Source: Gammaproteobacteria bacterium (lineage in GTDB: Bacteria; Pseudomonadota; Gammaproteobacteria; Steroidobacterales; Rariloculaceae). From it: a DNA stretch of 64,000 nt. The stretch covers positions 64,501-128,500 of the forward strand of contig JAJEGN010000014.1 in NCBI GenBank assembly GCA_022819855.1. Direction: 5' to 3'. Shown one piece after another: positions 1 to 8,582 of this stretch. The position numbers were made by a program, and so were the translations under genes. The notes below the pieces were generated by a model. That model was not told the DNA's origin and did no database searches. It saw only the letters and a program-made list of their open reading frames with translations. Each line of letters begins with the position of its first letter. Within the stretch, counting starts at the first letter, position 1.

Positions 1-991
1 CGAAATCCTGCAGTCCGACGGCGCCACCGTGCGCCTGCAGGTCGAGGCCAGGGACGCATTGGGCCGCGTCTGGCTCAATGAGCCTTACGAACTCGAAACC
101 GCGGCCGGCGTATACAACCGCGGACGTTATCCGGACAAGGATCCGTATCAGGATCTCTTCAACTCGATCGCCAACGATCTCGCCGCCTTGCGCGCGGACC
201 TGTCCGCCGACGAGGCCAGTGAAATCCGTACGGTGGCGGATCTGCGCTATGCATCGGAGCTGAGCCCGGACGCCTTCGACGGCTACGTGATCGTGAACCG
301 CAGTGGCCGGTTCGAGCCGGCGCGACTGCCTGCCGCCGACGACCCGATGTTCGATCGCACGCAGCAGATCCGGCAGCGCGAGCAATTGTTCTTCGACACC
401 CTGAACCAGCACTACGCGAGCTTCTCGGCCGACGCCGGGGAGTCGTACGACAGTTGGCGGGAGTACGCGCGCGAGGAGGCGATCGCGATCCGCGAGATCA
501 CGCGCCAGTCCCGCTGGCAAACGGGTCTTGGCATCGCAACGATCCTGGCGGCCATCGCCTACGGTTCGAATTCCTCGAACGACGCCTATTCGGACTACCT
601 GATCCAGCAGGGCGTCACGTACATCGGTATGGAAATGATCCGCTCCGGTGCGATCAGGCGCCAGGAGAGACGCCTGCACACCGAGACGCTCGAGGAGTTG
701 TCGCTGAGTTTCGACGAGTCCGTCGAGCCGCTCGTCGTGGATATCCAGGGGACGCAGCACCGCCTGACCGGCACGGTCGAGACACAGTACGCGGAGTGGC
801 GCGAACTGCTCAAGGAGCTCTTCGTCAGCGAAACGGGTTTTGCTCCCGAGAATCTCGACGTCTACATGGAAGACGAGCCGGAACCTGCGGCCGAAACACA
901 GTTGCTCGAAACCGACGTGGATCCCGGCGCCGAAGCGGATGCCGAGGAAGACGTGAGCGATGCGGACGGGGGCACGGTCAGCGGAGTCTGA
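1..991 (+). CDS. Partial gene: C-terminal part of an unidentified protein
   Basis: The reading frame is open to the left edge, so the true start lies outside the window; the first start codon inside is a GTG at 29. I do not recognise the family. Counting from that GTG, the product is mostly polar. It has one hydrophobic, glycine/alanine-rich stretch at about residues 164-179 and a very acidic tail after residue 285. The end overlaps the start of the kinase gene (ATG at 960) by 32 bases, so it probably belongs to the same transcription unit as the kinase/FHA/channel module. A membrane-associated component of that module is an inference from position only. Confidence 0.6.
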   Translation, partial: EILQSDGATVRLQVEARDALGRVWLNEPYELETAAGVYNRGRYPDKDPYQDLFNSIANDLAALRADLSADEASEIRTVADLRYASELSPDAFDGYVIVNRSGRFEPARLPAADDPMFDRTQQIRQREQLFFDTLNQHYASFSADAGESYDSWREYAREEAIAIREITRQSRWQTGLGIATILAAIAYGSNSSNDAYSDYLIQQGVTYIGMEMIRSGAIRRQERRLHTETLEELSLSFDESVEPLVVDIQGTQHRLTGTVETQYAEWRELLKELFVSETGFAPENLDVYMEDEPEPAAETQLLETDVDPGAEADAEEDVSDADGGTVSGV

Positions 992-1841
992 TAAGCGACC
1001 GAGCGCGGTCCGGCCTGTGCCACAGGCTGCCGGTTGCCCGCCGGCAAACGGTGCCCGGCGCCCACTCCCCTTGAGCAGCGGCTCGTTGGCCGCTGCGTCG
1101 ATTCGTCCGGAACGCAGGCTCGCAGCCGGGCGCATGACCGAAGTCTGGTTCGGTTCCGCTGCCGACGGCCGGCCGTTCGCGATCAAGACGCTAAATTCCG
1201 ACTGGCTGGCGAAGCCCGGCGCGCGAGCGCTACTGCAGCGCGAATACGAACTGCTGGCGAGCCTGCGGCATCCGAACATCGTGACCGCCGACGCGTTTGT
1301 CGACACGCCCGACTGCGCGGCGCTCGTTTGCGAGTATCTCGGCGGCGGCGACCTCGTGAGTCTCGCGGGATCCCCGGCGCACCACTGGATCGCTGCCGTG
1401 CGCGAGCTGCTCGGTGCGCTCGAGTACCTGCACGATCGCGGTCTTGCACACCGCGACGTCAAGGCGCGCAACGTGATGTTCGACAGCGGCGGCCGGTCGC
1501 GCCTCATCGATTTCGGCTCCGCGGCCCGCATCGGCGCGCCATGGACACAACGCGGCACGACCGCGGCACACCGCCCCGCGCAGCCGCCTTCAGGCCGCGT
1601 GGCCGCGGCACAGGATCTCTACGCATTCGCCGTGCTGCTCCACGAACTCCTGGCAGGGAGGCTGCCGTGCTCGACCGGGCCCGATGCCGGTATCGAACGT
1701 CAAGACAGCCCGGAACTTGCCGCGCTCGGGCAGCTCGTGCTCGGCACGCTGGCTTCCGGTGACGGGTCGGGAATCGGCAGCGTATCGCAGTTCTCCAATG
1801 TCATAGAATCAGTGCTCGCCAACCAGTCCACACAACCGTGA
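960..1841 (+). CDS. Hanks-type Ser/Thr protein kinase
   Basis: Predicted to phosphorylate Ser/Thr on partner proteins. Visible kinase features (numbered from ATG 960): ATP lysine in AIK (K76), catalytic loop HRDVKARN (H164-D166, N171) and metal-binding DFG (D184-G186). The usual APE motif after the activation segment is degenerate. There is no transmembrane segment, and the C-terminal lobe is short, so this is a near-minimal soluble kinase. The first 45 residues are low complexity, so the real start may be later, for example at a TTG near 1071. It overlaps the upstream gene by 32 bases and the downstream TPR gene by 4 (GTGA). Two FHA-type proteins encoded just downstream are natural readers of its product, but no PP2C phosphatase is visible in the window. 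Confidence 0.85.
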   Translation: MRTGARSAESDKRPSAVRPVPQAAGCPPANGARRPLPLSSGSLAAASIRPERRLAAGRMTEVWFGSAADGRPFAIKTLNSDWLAKPGARALLQREYELLASLRHPNIVTADAFVDTPDCAALVCEYLGGGDLVSLAGSPAHHWIAAVRELLGALEYLHDRGLAHRDVKARNVMFDSGGRSRLIDFGSAARIGAPWTQRGTTAAHRPAQPPSGRVAAAQDLYAFAVLLHELLAGRLPCSTGPDAGIERQDSPELAALGQLVLGTLASGDGSGIGSVSQFSNVIESVLANQSTQP

Positions 1842-3346
1842 CCGAACGAGACCCGAGTCCGCAACACGAAGAGACCATCGTCGCGGTCAAGCCCGGGTTC
1901 GGCGCCGCAAAGCGAGGGTCCTCCGCCGAGCCGAGTCAGCCCGGACGGCGGCTGCCGTGGCTTGCGCTTGCGACCGCGTTCCTGGTCCTGCTGGCCGCTG
2001 CCGTGTTCTTCGTGCTGCCGGACTGGGTCGAGGAACAGGCGGCGAACGCGCCCGTCGCGGCGCCCGCCGTCGTCGAGGCGCCGGAGCCCGCGGGACCGGT
2101 CCTGTCCGAAGAGGAACTCGCCGCGCTCGAAACCCGGGCAGAATCGCTGCTCGCCGATCTTCTGCCGCAGCAGGCGCGGCTCGAGGAACTGTCGGCGGCC
2201 GATTGGGGCGGATCGGAATGGGAGCGCTACGAGGAAACGGCGCGCAGCGGCGATGACGCACTGCTGGCTGATGCCTTTACGGAGGCCGCGTCGGCGTACG
2301 AGGCCGCGCTTGCCGTCGGCGAAGGTCTGCTCGGCCGTTCCGGCGAGATCATCCGTGCGGCGCTGGACAGCGGTCTCCAGGCCCTCGATGCGGGCAATTC
2401 CGAACTTGCGATCGAACAGTTCGATCTGGTGCTCGGCATCGAACCCGGCAACGCGGCGGCGCAGGCCGGCCGAGCGCGCGCCGAGCGCCTGCCCGAAGTC
2501 ATCGCGCTGGTGCGTCAGGGCGACGAGTTGCGCCAGGCGCGGCAGTTCGAGGCTGCGGCTGACGCTTACCGCGGCGCGCTCGCGATCGACGGGCGCTGGG
2601 ACCCGGCTCGCGCAGCCTTGGGCGCCGTAATGGCCGACATCGAGCGCTCGAGCTTCGACACCTTGCTCTCGGGAGGTTTTGCGGCGCTTGCGGATGAGGA
2701 CTTCGAGGAGGCGCAGTCGAACTTTCTTGCGGCGCTTGCGATGCGGGCGGATTCCGCGGAGGCGCGCGATGGCTTGACGCTGGCCGAGCAGGGCATCGAA
2801 CTCGCGCAGATCGAGATGGCCGAGGCCAGGGCATTCGCCTTCGAGCGGCGCGAACTCTGGGACCGCGCGATCGCGCAGTACGAGTCGGCGCTTGCCGCCG
2901 ACGCGACGCTCGAGTTCGCGCTCGCGGGTCTCGCGCGCTCGCGCGAGCGCAGCGACCTCGACGCGAAGCTCGTGAACCTGATCGACAAGCCCGAATTGCT
3001 GTTGACCGATTCCGTGCTCGCGGAGGCCGAACTGCTCGTCGCCCAGGCGCGCGCGATCGCCGATCCCGGGGCGAGGCTCGACGAGCAACTCGTCCGCCTC
3101 GATGAACTCATCCTGGCCGCGACCACGCCGTTGCCGGTGCAGCTCGAGTCCGATGAGCTCACGGAGGTCACGGTGTTTCGCGTCGGCCGGCTCGGCACGT
3201 TCAGTGCGACGCAGATCGAAGTCCGGCCGGGCACCTACACGGTGGTCGGAAGCCGGAGGGGTTACAGGGACATTCGCAAGACGTTCACGGTTCTGCCCGG
3301 CCGCGAGATGACGCCGATCAGCGTCATCTGCGTGGAACCGATCTGA
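1838..3346 (+). CDS. Membrane-anchored TPR-repeat protein with PEGA-like C-terminus
   Basis: A GTG start at 1838 overlaps the kinase stop (GTGA). Product 502 aa: short cytoplasmic N-terminus, one membrane segment at about 40-60, then a long alanine/glutamate-rich helical region (about 95-420) with TPR-like repeats, for example around 195-225 and 265-300. It ends in a small beta-rich domain (about 435-500) resembling a PEGA domain. A type II single-pass protein with its repeats in the periplasm is the likely topology. The next gene, 10 bases on, also carries PEGA domains, so the two probably sit in the same assembly. TPR arrays usually serve as scaffolds; the partner is unknown. Confidence 0.8.
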   Translation: MTERDPSPQHEETIVAVKPGFGAAKRGSSAEPSQPGRRLPWLALATAFLVLLAAAVFFVLPDWVEEQAANAPVAAPAVVEAPEPAGPVLSEEELAALETRAESLLADLLPQQARLEELSAADWGGSEWERYEETARSGDDALLADAFTEAASAYEAALAVGEGLLGRSGEIIRAALDSGLQALDAGNSELAIEQFDLVLGIEPGNAAAQAGRARAERLPEVIALVRQGDELRQARQFEAAADAYRGALAIDGRWDPARAALGAVMADIERSSFDTLLSGGFAALADEDFEEAQSNFLAALAMRADSAEARDGLTLAEQGIELAQIEMAEARAFAFERRELWDRAIAQYESALAADATLEFALAGLARSRERSDLDAKLVNLIDKPELLLTDSVLAEAELLVAQARAIADPGARLDEQLVRLDELILAATTPLPVQLESDELTEVTVFRVGRLGTFSATQIEVRPGTYTVVGSRRGYRDIRKTFTVLPGREMTPISVICVEPI

Positions 3347-3356
3347 GGTTGCGCGG

Positions 3357-5795
3357 ATGAATCAATCCAACGCCTGGATCCTGGCCACGAGCGAGTCGGG
3401 GCACAAGCGGTATTTCGAAGCAGAGTCGCTGCCGGTGGCGATCGGCGGAGGCAGCGACGATGACATCCGGCTCGGCGGCATATCGGGCTCGCTGCAGATC
3501 GGAGTGCTCGACGGCGTCTTCTTCGTGCAGGCGGGGCGCAACACCGCCAACGTGCGGATCGGCGGAGAACTGCTCAGAAGTTCGCACCGGCTCGCCGACG
3601 GCGACGTCATCGCACTCGACAGCGCGCGCCTGAACTGCGCCATCGTGGCCGGAAAGCTGACGGTTTCGATCGAAGCCAGGGTCACCGCGGGAGACACCGC
3701 ACCGCCCGATCTCGAGGAACTCGCGCGCGCCGGCGACGAAAGCGCCGACGAGATCGCGATCGCGCCCGTCGCGTTTCGCTCCGGGGCGGGTGCAGCCCGG
3801 CAGTCGCGTTCCAGGCGGCCGCGCGTGGCGACGATGGTGGTCGCGGCCGCATTCGCCGTGCTTGCCGTGCTCGGTTGGTTCGCGTTCACTGCGAAGTCCG
3901 TGCAAATCGTGTTCGAACCGGCCACCGACGAGTTCAGCCTGCCGTCAACGCTGTTCAAGGTCCGGCTCGGCGACCGGATGTTGCTGCGGTCGGGAACGCA
4001 CCGGGTGTCCGCGCAACTGGAGGGCTACTACCCCCTCGATACCACCATCGAGGTCGGACCGTTGCCCGATCAGTCGGTCGAACTGCCGTTCACGAAACTA
4101 CCGGGCCTGATTACGCTCACGACGGAACCCGAGGCGAGCGCCGCCGTGAGCATCGAGGGCGAGCTGCTCGGCCAGACGCCGCTCGTCGATTTCGAACTGG
4201 TGCCCGGCTTGCACCGCATCGAGTTTTCCGCAGAGCGCTATCTGCCCGAGGTTCGCGAGCTTGAGGTCGAGGGGGGGCGCGTCCGGCAGTCGCTGACAGC
4301 GGAGCTGACGCCCGATTGGGCGCCCGTGACGATCAGCACGGTCCCGCCGGGCGCCGACATCGTCGTCGACGGCGAAACCGTGGGCATTACGCCGATGGAG
4401 GTCGAAATCACCGCCGGCGAGCGGCGCATCGAGGTTCGGCTCGGCGGCTACAACGCGTGGGGCATGCTGCTGAACGTCGTCGCCGACAACGCACAAAGTC
4501 TCCCGCTCATCACCCTGGATCCGGCCGACGGACGCGTCGAACTCGTCAGCGTACCGAGCGAAGCTGCCGTGAGCGTCAACGGCGAATATCGGGGCCGCAC
4601 GCCGCTTGAACTGCGTCTTAGCCCCACACGGACTCACGAGATCGTGCTGAGTCGGCCGGGCTATGTTTCCCGGACACTCGAGTTGTCGGTCGCCGCCGAC
4701 AGCGGCCGAGTCGTGGAGCTCGAACTCGAGGAGTTGTTGGGCGAGATCGTCGTGCAAAGCACGCCGCCGGGCGCGGAGATCTGGGTTGACGGCAACCGCG
4801 AGGCCTCGACGCCCGCGACGCTGAATCTGCTCGCGATCAGTCACGAGATCGAGATTCGTGAGATCGGCTACGTGCCGCAGGGCGCCGAAGTGACTCCAAG
4901 GCCCGGGTTTACGCAGACGCTCAATTTCGACCTCGAGGTGCTCGACGATGCCTCCGGCAGCGGCTATCCGCGTATCGTGCAAACGGCCATCGGGCAGGAA
5001 CTCAGGCTCGTGCCCGCGGGCACGTTCACGATGGGCTCGTCGCGGCGCGAGCAGGGCCGGCGTTCCAACGAGACGCTGCGCGAAGTACAGATCAGCCGCG
5101 CCTTCTATCTCGGTGTGCGCGAAGTCAGCAATGCCGAGTTCCGCATGTTTCGTCAGGAGCACTACTCGGGCGAGTTCGCCAATACGTCGCTCGACGGCGA
5201 CGATCAGCCCGTGGTACGGGTCACCTGGGAAGACGCCGTGATGTTCCTCAACTGGCTCAGCACGCGCGACGGGCTGCAGCCGGTGTATGCACCGACGACG
5301 ACTTCGTGGGCGCCGATCCGGCCGCTCAGGAACGGCTATCGCCTGCCGACCGAGGCGGAGTGGGCCTGGGCGGCGCGCGCGGCGGAGCGCGACGAGCCGC
5401 TCGTCTATCCCTGGGGCCCGCAACCGCCGCCCCCCGACCGCTCGGGCAACTACGCGGATCTCTCGGCGTCCGCGATCCTGCCGACGACACTTGTGACCTA
5501 CAACGACGGGTTCGCGGTGTCCGCACCCACGGGCAGCTTCGAGCCGAACATGCTCGGCATCTTCGACCTGGGCGGCAACGTTTCGGAGTGGCTGCAGGAC
5601 TTCTACGAGGTCAGGGTCATCTCCCCGGAGACCCTGGAAATCGACCCGCTGGGCCCGGAGACCGGCCGCTTCAACATGATTCGCGGCGCGAGCTGGCGGA
5701 GCGCGACCGTGACGGACCTCAGGCTCGCCTACCGAAACTACGGATCCCAGCCTCGCGAGGATCTCGGTTTCCGTATCGCGCGGAATCTGGAATGA
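3357..5795 (+). CDS. FHA-like / TM / PEGA-repeat / SUMF1-fold protein
   Basis: Product of 812 aa with clear modules. An FHA-like fold at about 5-105 lacks a strong phospho-threonine signature. A membrane segment lies at about 158-177. Four PEGA-type repeats start near 250, 322, 392 and 462, each with a P-GA-V-G-TP style core. A formylglycine-generating-enzyme/SUMF1 (C-type lectin-like) domain fills about 549-810, with the MG, RLPTEAEW, GNVSEW and RGASW motifs. I see no cysteine pair at the SUMF1 catalytic site, so this domain is probably structural or binding. Expected topology: FHA in the cytoplasm, PEGA and SUMF1 in the periplasm. It lies 10 bases after the TPR gene. Confidence 0.85.
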   Translation: MNQSNAWILATSESGHKRYFEAESLPVAIGGGSDDDIRLGGISGSLQIGVLDGVFFVQAGRNTANVRIGGELLRSSHRLADGDVIALDSARLNCAIVAGKLTVSIEARVTAGDTAPPDLEELARAGDESADEIAIAPVAFRSGAGAARQSRSRRPRVATMVVAAAFAVLAVLGWFAFTAKSVQIVFEPATDEFSLPSTLFKVRLGDRMLLRSGTHRVSAQLEGYYPLDTTIEVGPLPDQSVELPFTKLPGLITLTTEPEASAAVSIEGELLGQTPLVDFELVPGLHRIEFSAERYLPEVRELEVEGGRVRQSLTAELTPDWAPVTISTVPPGADIVVDGETVGITPMEVEITAGERRIEVRLGGYNAWGMLLNVVADNAQSLPLITLDPADGRVELVSVPSEAAVSVNGEYRGRTPLELRLSPTRTHEIVLSRPGYVSRTLELSVAADSGRVVELELEELLGEIVVQSTPPGAEIWVDGNREASTPATLNLLAISHEIEIREIGYVPQGAEVTPRPGFTQTLNFDLEVLDDASGSGYPRIVQTAIGQELRLVPAGTFTMGSSRREQGRRSNETLREVQISRAFYLGVREVSNAEFRMFRQEHYSGEFANTSLDGDDQPVVRVTWEDAVMFLNWLSTRDGLQPVYAPTTTSWAPIRPLRNGYRLPTEAEWAWAARAAERDEPLVYPWGPQPPPPDRSGNYADLSASAILPTTLVTYNDGFAVSAPTGSFEPNMLGIFDLGGNVSEWLQDFYEVRVISPETLEIDPLGPETGRFNMIRGASWRSATVTDLRLAYRNYGSQPREDLGFRIARNLE

Positions 5796-5866
5796 TTCGT
5801 CGCTGGCGCGGTCTAATGCGGCAGGGCCTGGTCACGGGCGGCCATCGCGCGGTGCGAGGAAGGACG

Positions 5867-6112
5867 ATGAAGGCGATCCGGATATTTCTGGGAATACTCG
5901 GCCTGAGCATGGCCGCGTTCGTGACCAGCGGCCAGGAAGCGGAAGGCGAACCCGAGAGCCCGCCTCCGGCGGCCGAGGAGCCTGCCCCGGAGCCGGCCGC
6001 GCAAGCCGCCGAGGAGGCCGAGGAGGCTCCGCGGGGCGGCTCCGATGACGTGTTCATTCCGACCGTCGAGGTGCAGGCCGACGAGGAAGTCGTTTTTCCG
6101 GTGGACATCTAG
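5867..6112 (+). CDS. Small acidic exported protein
   Basis: The ATG at 5867 follows a purine-rich GAGGAAGG ribosome site. The product is 81 aa: a signal peptide (about residues 1-22, MKAIRIFL... ending near TSG), then a region made almost only of E, P and A, then a conserved-looking tail with VFIPTVEVQADEEVVFPVDI. No known domain. It sits 71 bases after the FHA/PEGA gene and before the channel gene, in the same direction. The tail could be a docking peptide for one of the periplasmic PEGA, SUMF1 or vWA domains, but that is only inference. Confidence 0.6.
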   Translation: MKAIRIFLGILGLSMAAFVTSGQEAEGEPESPPPAAEEPAPEPAAQAAEEAEEAPRGGSDDVFIPTVEVQADEEVVFPVDI

Positions 6113-6354
6113 CAAGCTCGCAAGTCAGTCACCGTTCCGGCGCGAGCGCGAGGCTGAAAAACAGCTCACAAGAACAATTACTTGCCTTGGAATCTGCGCG
6201 CACTCGACAGTATGAGAATTTCCGCAAAAGCACCCTGGCCCGCGGCAGAACCCCGCGGCGCTGCCTGAACGCCGCGGCGTCTGGTCGGGGGTTGCTGTGC
6301 GGCGCTCGTCCGGGCATATGACGGCAGCCAACGTACCTTGAGGACTCTTGCAAG

Positions 6355-7161
6355 ATGAGACGCACTTTTTTCGGCGAGTTTCTGTTTCAGGCTTTCGCGC
6401 TGATCGTCATGGTCATTCTCGTGCACGCGTTCTACGTGACGAATGTGCGGCCCAACGCGACGGCGATACTCGAGGAGCAGGCGCTCAGGATCCAGCAGGA
6501 GGAGAACTACACGCCGGAGCGCTCGTTCTGGGTGCTCATCCGCGATTTCGAGCAGGAAGCCTGTTTCATCCTCATGTTCTGGGCTTTCGCGATCATGGGC
6601 TACAAGGCGGTCTTCATGTTCAACGAGCGGACCTTGTTGCAGCGGGAGTTCCTGCCGGTGCCCGACGGCGTTCGAATACTCCCCGAAGACACGCGCGAGT
6701 ACGGCCGCACGATCGAATCGCTGCCCGAGCGGGTCAGGGCCATGCTCCTGCCGCGCGTGCTGCTGTCGTCGCTCGAGCGCTTCGGGTCGACGCGCAACGT
6801 GCAGGATGTGTCGTCGGTCGCGAATTCCCTGTGCGAGGCGGAGGGCGAGCGGCTGGAGTCGGAGCTGTCGATGATCCGCTACATCGCCTGGGCCATTCCT
6901 TCGGTCGGGTTCATCGGCACGGTCAGGGGTATCGGTCAGGCGCTCGGCGAAGCGCAACGGGCCGTCGAAGGGGACATCGCGGGCGTTACGGAGAACCTTG
7001 GGGTGGCATTCAACTCGACGTTCATCGCGCTCCTGATATCGATCGTCGTGATGTTCCTGGTCCACCAGTTGCAGTTGTTCCAGGAGCGCCTCGTCTTCGA
7101 TACGCAGACCTACGTCGACCACAATCTCATCCGACACATGCGCAGCCGCCGCGCGAGTTAG
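6355..7161 (+). CDS. MotA/TolQ/ExbB-type proton channel subunit
   Basis: The ATG at 6355 has TTGAGGA upstream. The 268 aa product has four predicted membrane segments (about 8-28, 66-86, 172-192, 218-238) and a cytoplasmic loop of about 85 residues between TM2 and TM3. TM3 carries the family signature (PSVGFIGTVRGIGQAL, about 182-197). TM4 follows a loop ending in GVAFNSTFIALL, whose small and hydroxyl residues match the ion path of TolQ/ExbB/MotA pentamers. Such subunits normally pair with a single-TM partner bearing an aspartate (TolR, ExbD, MotB). The two vWA proteins 1.4-3.3 kb downstream have such a segment. The 242-base gap before this gene may hold a promoter, but I could not assign one. 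Confidence 0.88.
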   Translation: MRRTFFGEFLFQAFALIVMVILVHAFYVTNVRPNATAILEEQALRIQQEENYTPERSFWVLIRDFEQEACFILMFWAFAIMGYKAVFMFNERTLLQREFLPVPDGVRILPEDTREYGRTIESLPERVRAMLLPRVLLSSLERFGSTRNVQDVSSVANSLCEAEGERLESELSMIRYIAWAIPSVGFIGTVRGIGQALGEAQRAVEGDIAGVTENLGVAFNSTFIALLISIVVMFLVHQLQLFQERLVFDTQTYVDHNLIRHMRSRRAS

Positions 7162-7175
7162 CCAAGCGAGGGGAG

Positions 7176-8582
7176 ATGCCTGCACGCGCAATCGAAATCA
7201 ACGATGCCGGTCTCGTCGTTGCCGACGCGTCGGGCATCCTGGCTGTCGAGCCGGGTTATGCGCTGGTCGACAAGGGCAGGATCACGACCGGATTGCAGGC
7301 GTACGGTCAGGCGCGTCTGAAGCCGCGTCAGGTCAGCAACAGCTTCTGGACGAATCTGAGTCTCGAGCAGGGCAGTGCGGGCGTCGAGGGCGTGCCCAAC
7401 TCCGCGGAACTCGCCTACGAGCAGCTCGGCGCCCTCTGGGGCAAGTTCGCGGGCTCCACCGACGATGTCCTGCTGATCGTGCCCGGACACTATGGTCAGG
7501 CCCAGCTCGGCCTGCTCCTCGGTCTCGCCGAGGAGTGCGCGGTACCGGTGCGTGCGATGGTCGATGCCGCGGTCGCGGCAAGCCATCGGCCGTACCCCGG
7601 CCGCGAGCTCGTCTATGTCGATGCCGGCCTGCATCGGGTGTCCGTCACGGCGCTCGCGCAGGGCGACGACGTGAGCGTAAGGTCCGAACAGCGCCTCGAT
7701 ACGACCGGGCTCGCCGGTCTCAACGACCTGCTCGCGCGGCGCGTCGCCGAGATGTTCGTGTTCGCGAGCCGCTTCGACCCGTTTCACGACGCCGCCAGCG
7801 AACAGCGGCTCTATGACCGTTTGCCCGAATGGCTCGCGTCGCTGCACGAGCAGGGCTCGGCGGTGCTTGCGCTGCCGCACGGCGCCGACGAAGTCGAGGT
7901 CCAGGTCGAGCGAGGCCAACTGCTGAAGGTCGCGCTTGGCTTCTACAAGGCGCTGCTGCAACTCATTGCGCAAACGCGCGAGGCAGGGTCCGGCCTGGTC
8001 GTGCAATTGTCCGACCGGCTGGCGCGCTTACCGGGCGTCATGGGCGAACTGGCGCGCCTCGACGATTCCGAGGTCGTCGCTCTCTCGCCGGGACATGCGG
8101 CCTGCGCCGCGCTCGAAGGTTTCGGCGCGATCGACAGGAGCGGCCAGGTGAAGCTGCGCAGAAGCATGCCATGGCGAGCCGAACCTGCGCCTGCGCCTGT
8201 TGCCGGGAAAGCAACGGAAAGCGCCGCTGCGCCGATCGCCGCGCCCGACACGCCCGTGCCGACCCATGTGGTCTATCGCGGCGTCGCTTATCCGGTCGAC
8301 GGGACGGGCCTGCTGATCGGGCGGTCCAACGCCGAGGATCGTACGGCCATCGTCATCGACGATCAGCCCGGCGGCGTGTCCCGTTCGCACTGCGAGCTCA
8401 GGCTCAGCGACGGCGAACTGCGGCTGCGCGACCTGTCGAGCTATGGTACTTTCGTGAACGAAAAGCGCGTCTCGGGAGAGGCCACGCTGCAGCCGGCGGA
8501 CATCATCCGGATCGGCTCTCCCGGCGCCGAGCTTCAGGTCGTAACGGTCAGGACCCCGGAGCATTCGCATGGCACGCCGTAG
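7176..8582 (+). CDS. Actin/Hsp70-like fold fused to a C-terminal FHA domain
   Basis: ATG at 7176, preceded by GAGGGGAG, 14 bases after the channel gene. Product 468 aa. The N-terminal 300 residues resemble an ASKHA (actin/Hsp70/PilM) fold, with a beta strand pair at the start, a GHYGQAQLGLL segment, and a VDAAVAA...LVYVDAGLHRVSV pattern like the second phosphate loop of this superfamily. The phosphate loops are degenerate, so ATPase activity is uncertain. The C-terminal FHA domain (about 363-457) is canonical, with GRS, SRSHCEL and SSYGTFVNEKRV, so it should bind phospho-threonine peptides. No membrane segment. It could link the kinase to the cytoplasmic face of the channel. Confidence 0.78.
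   Translation: MPARAIEINDAGLVVADASGILAVEPGYALVDKGRITTGLQAYGQARLKPRQVSNSFWTNLSLEQGSAGVEGVPNSAELAYEQLGALWGKFAGSTDDVLLIVPGHYGQAQLGLLLGLAEECAVPVRAMVDAAVAASHRPYPGRELVYVDAGLHRVSVTALAQGDDVSVRSEQRLDTTGLAGLNDLLARRVAEMFVFASRFDPFHDAASEQRLYDRLPEWLASLHEQGSAVLALPHGADEVEVQVERGQLLKVALGFYKALLQLIAQTREAGSGLVVQLSDRLARLPGVMGELARLDDSEVVALSPGHAACAALEGFGAIDRSGQVKLRRSMPWRAEPAPAPVAGKATESAAAPIAAPDTPVPTHVVYRGVAYPVDGTGLLIGRSNAEDRTAIVIDDQPGGVSRSHCELRLSDGELRLRDLSSYGTFVNEKRVSGEATLQPADIIRIGSPGAELQVVTVRTPEHSHGTP

Noticed and set aside
1700-3088. 462-codon antisense frame over the TPR gene
   Set aside because: Overlaps the plus-strand TPR gene entirely and has no domain signal.
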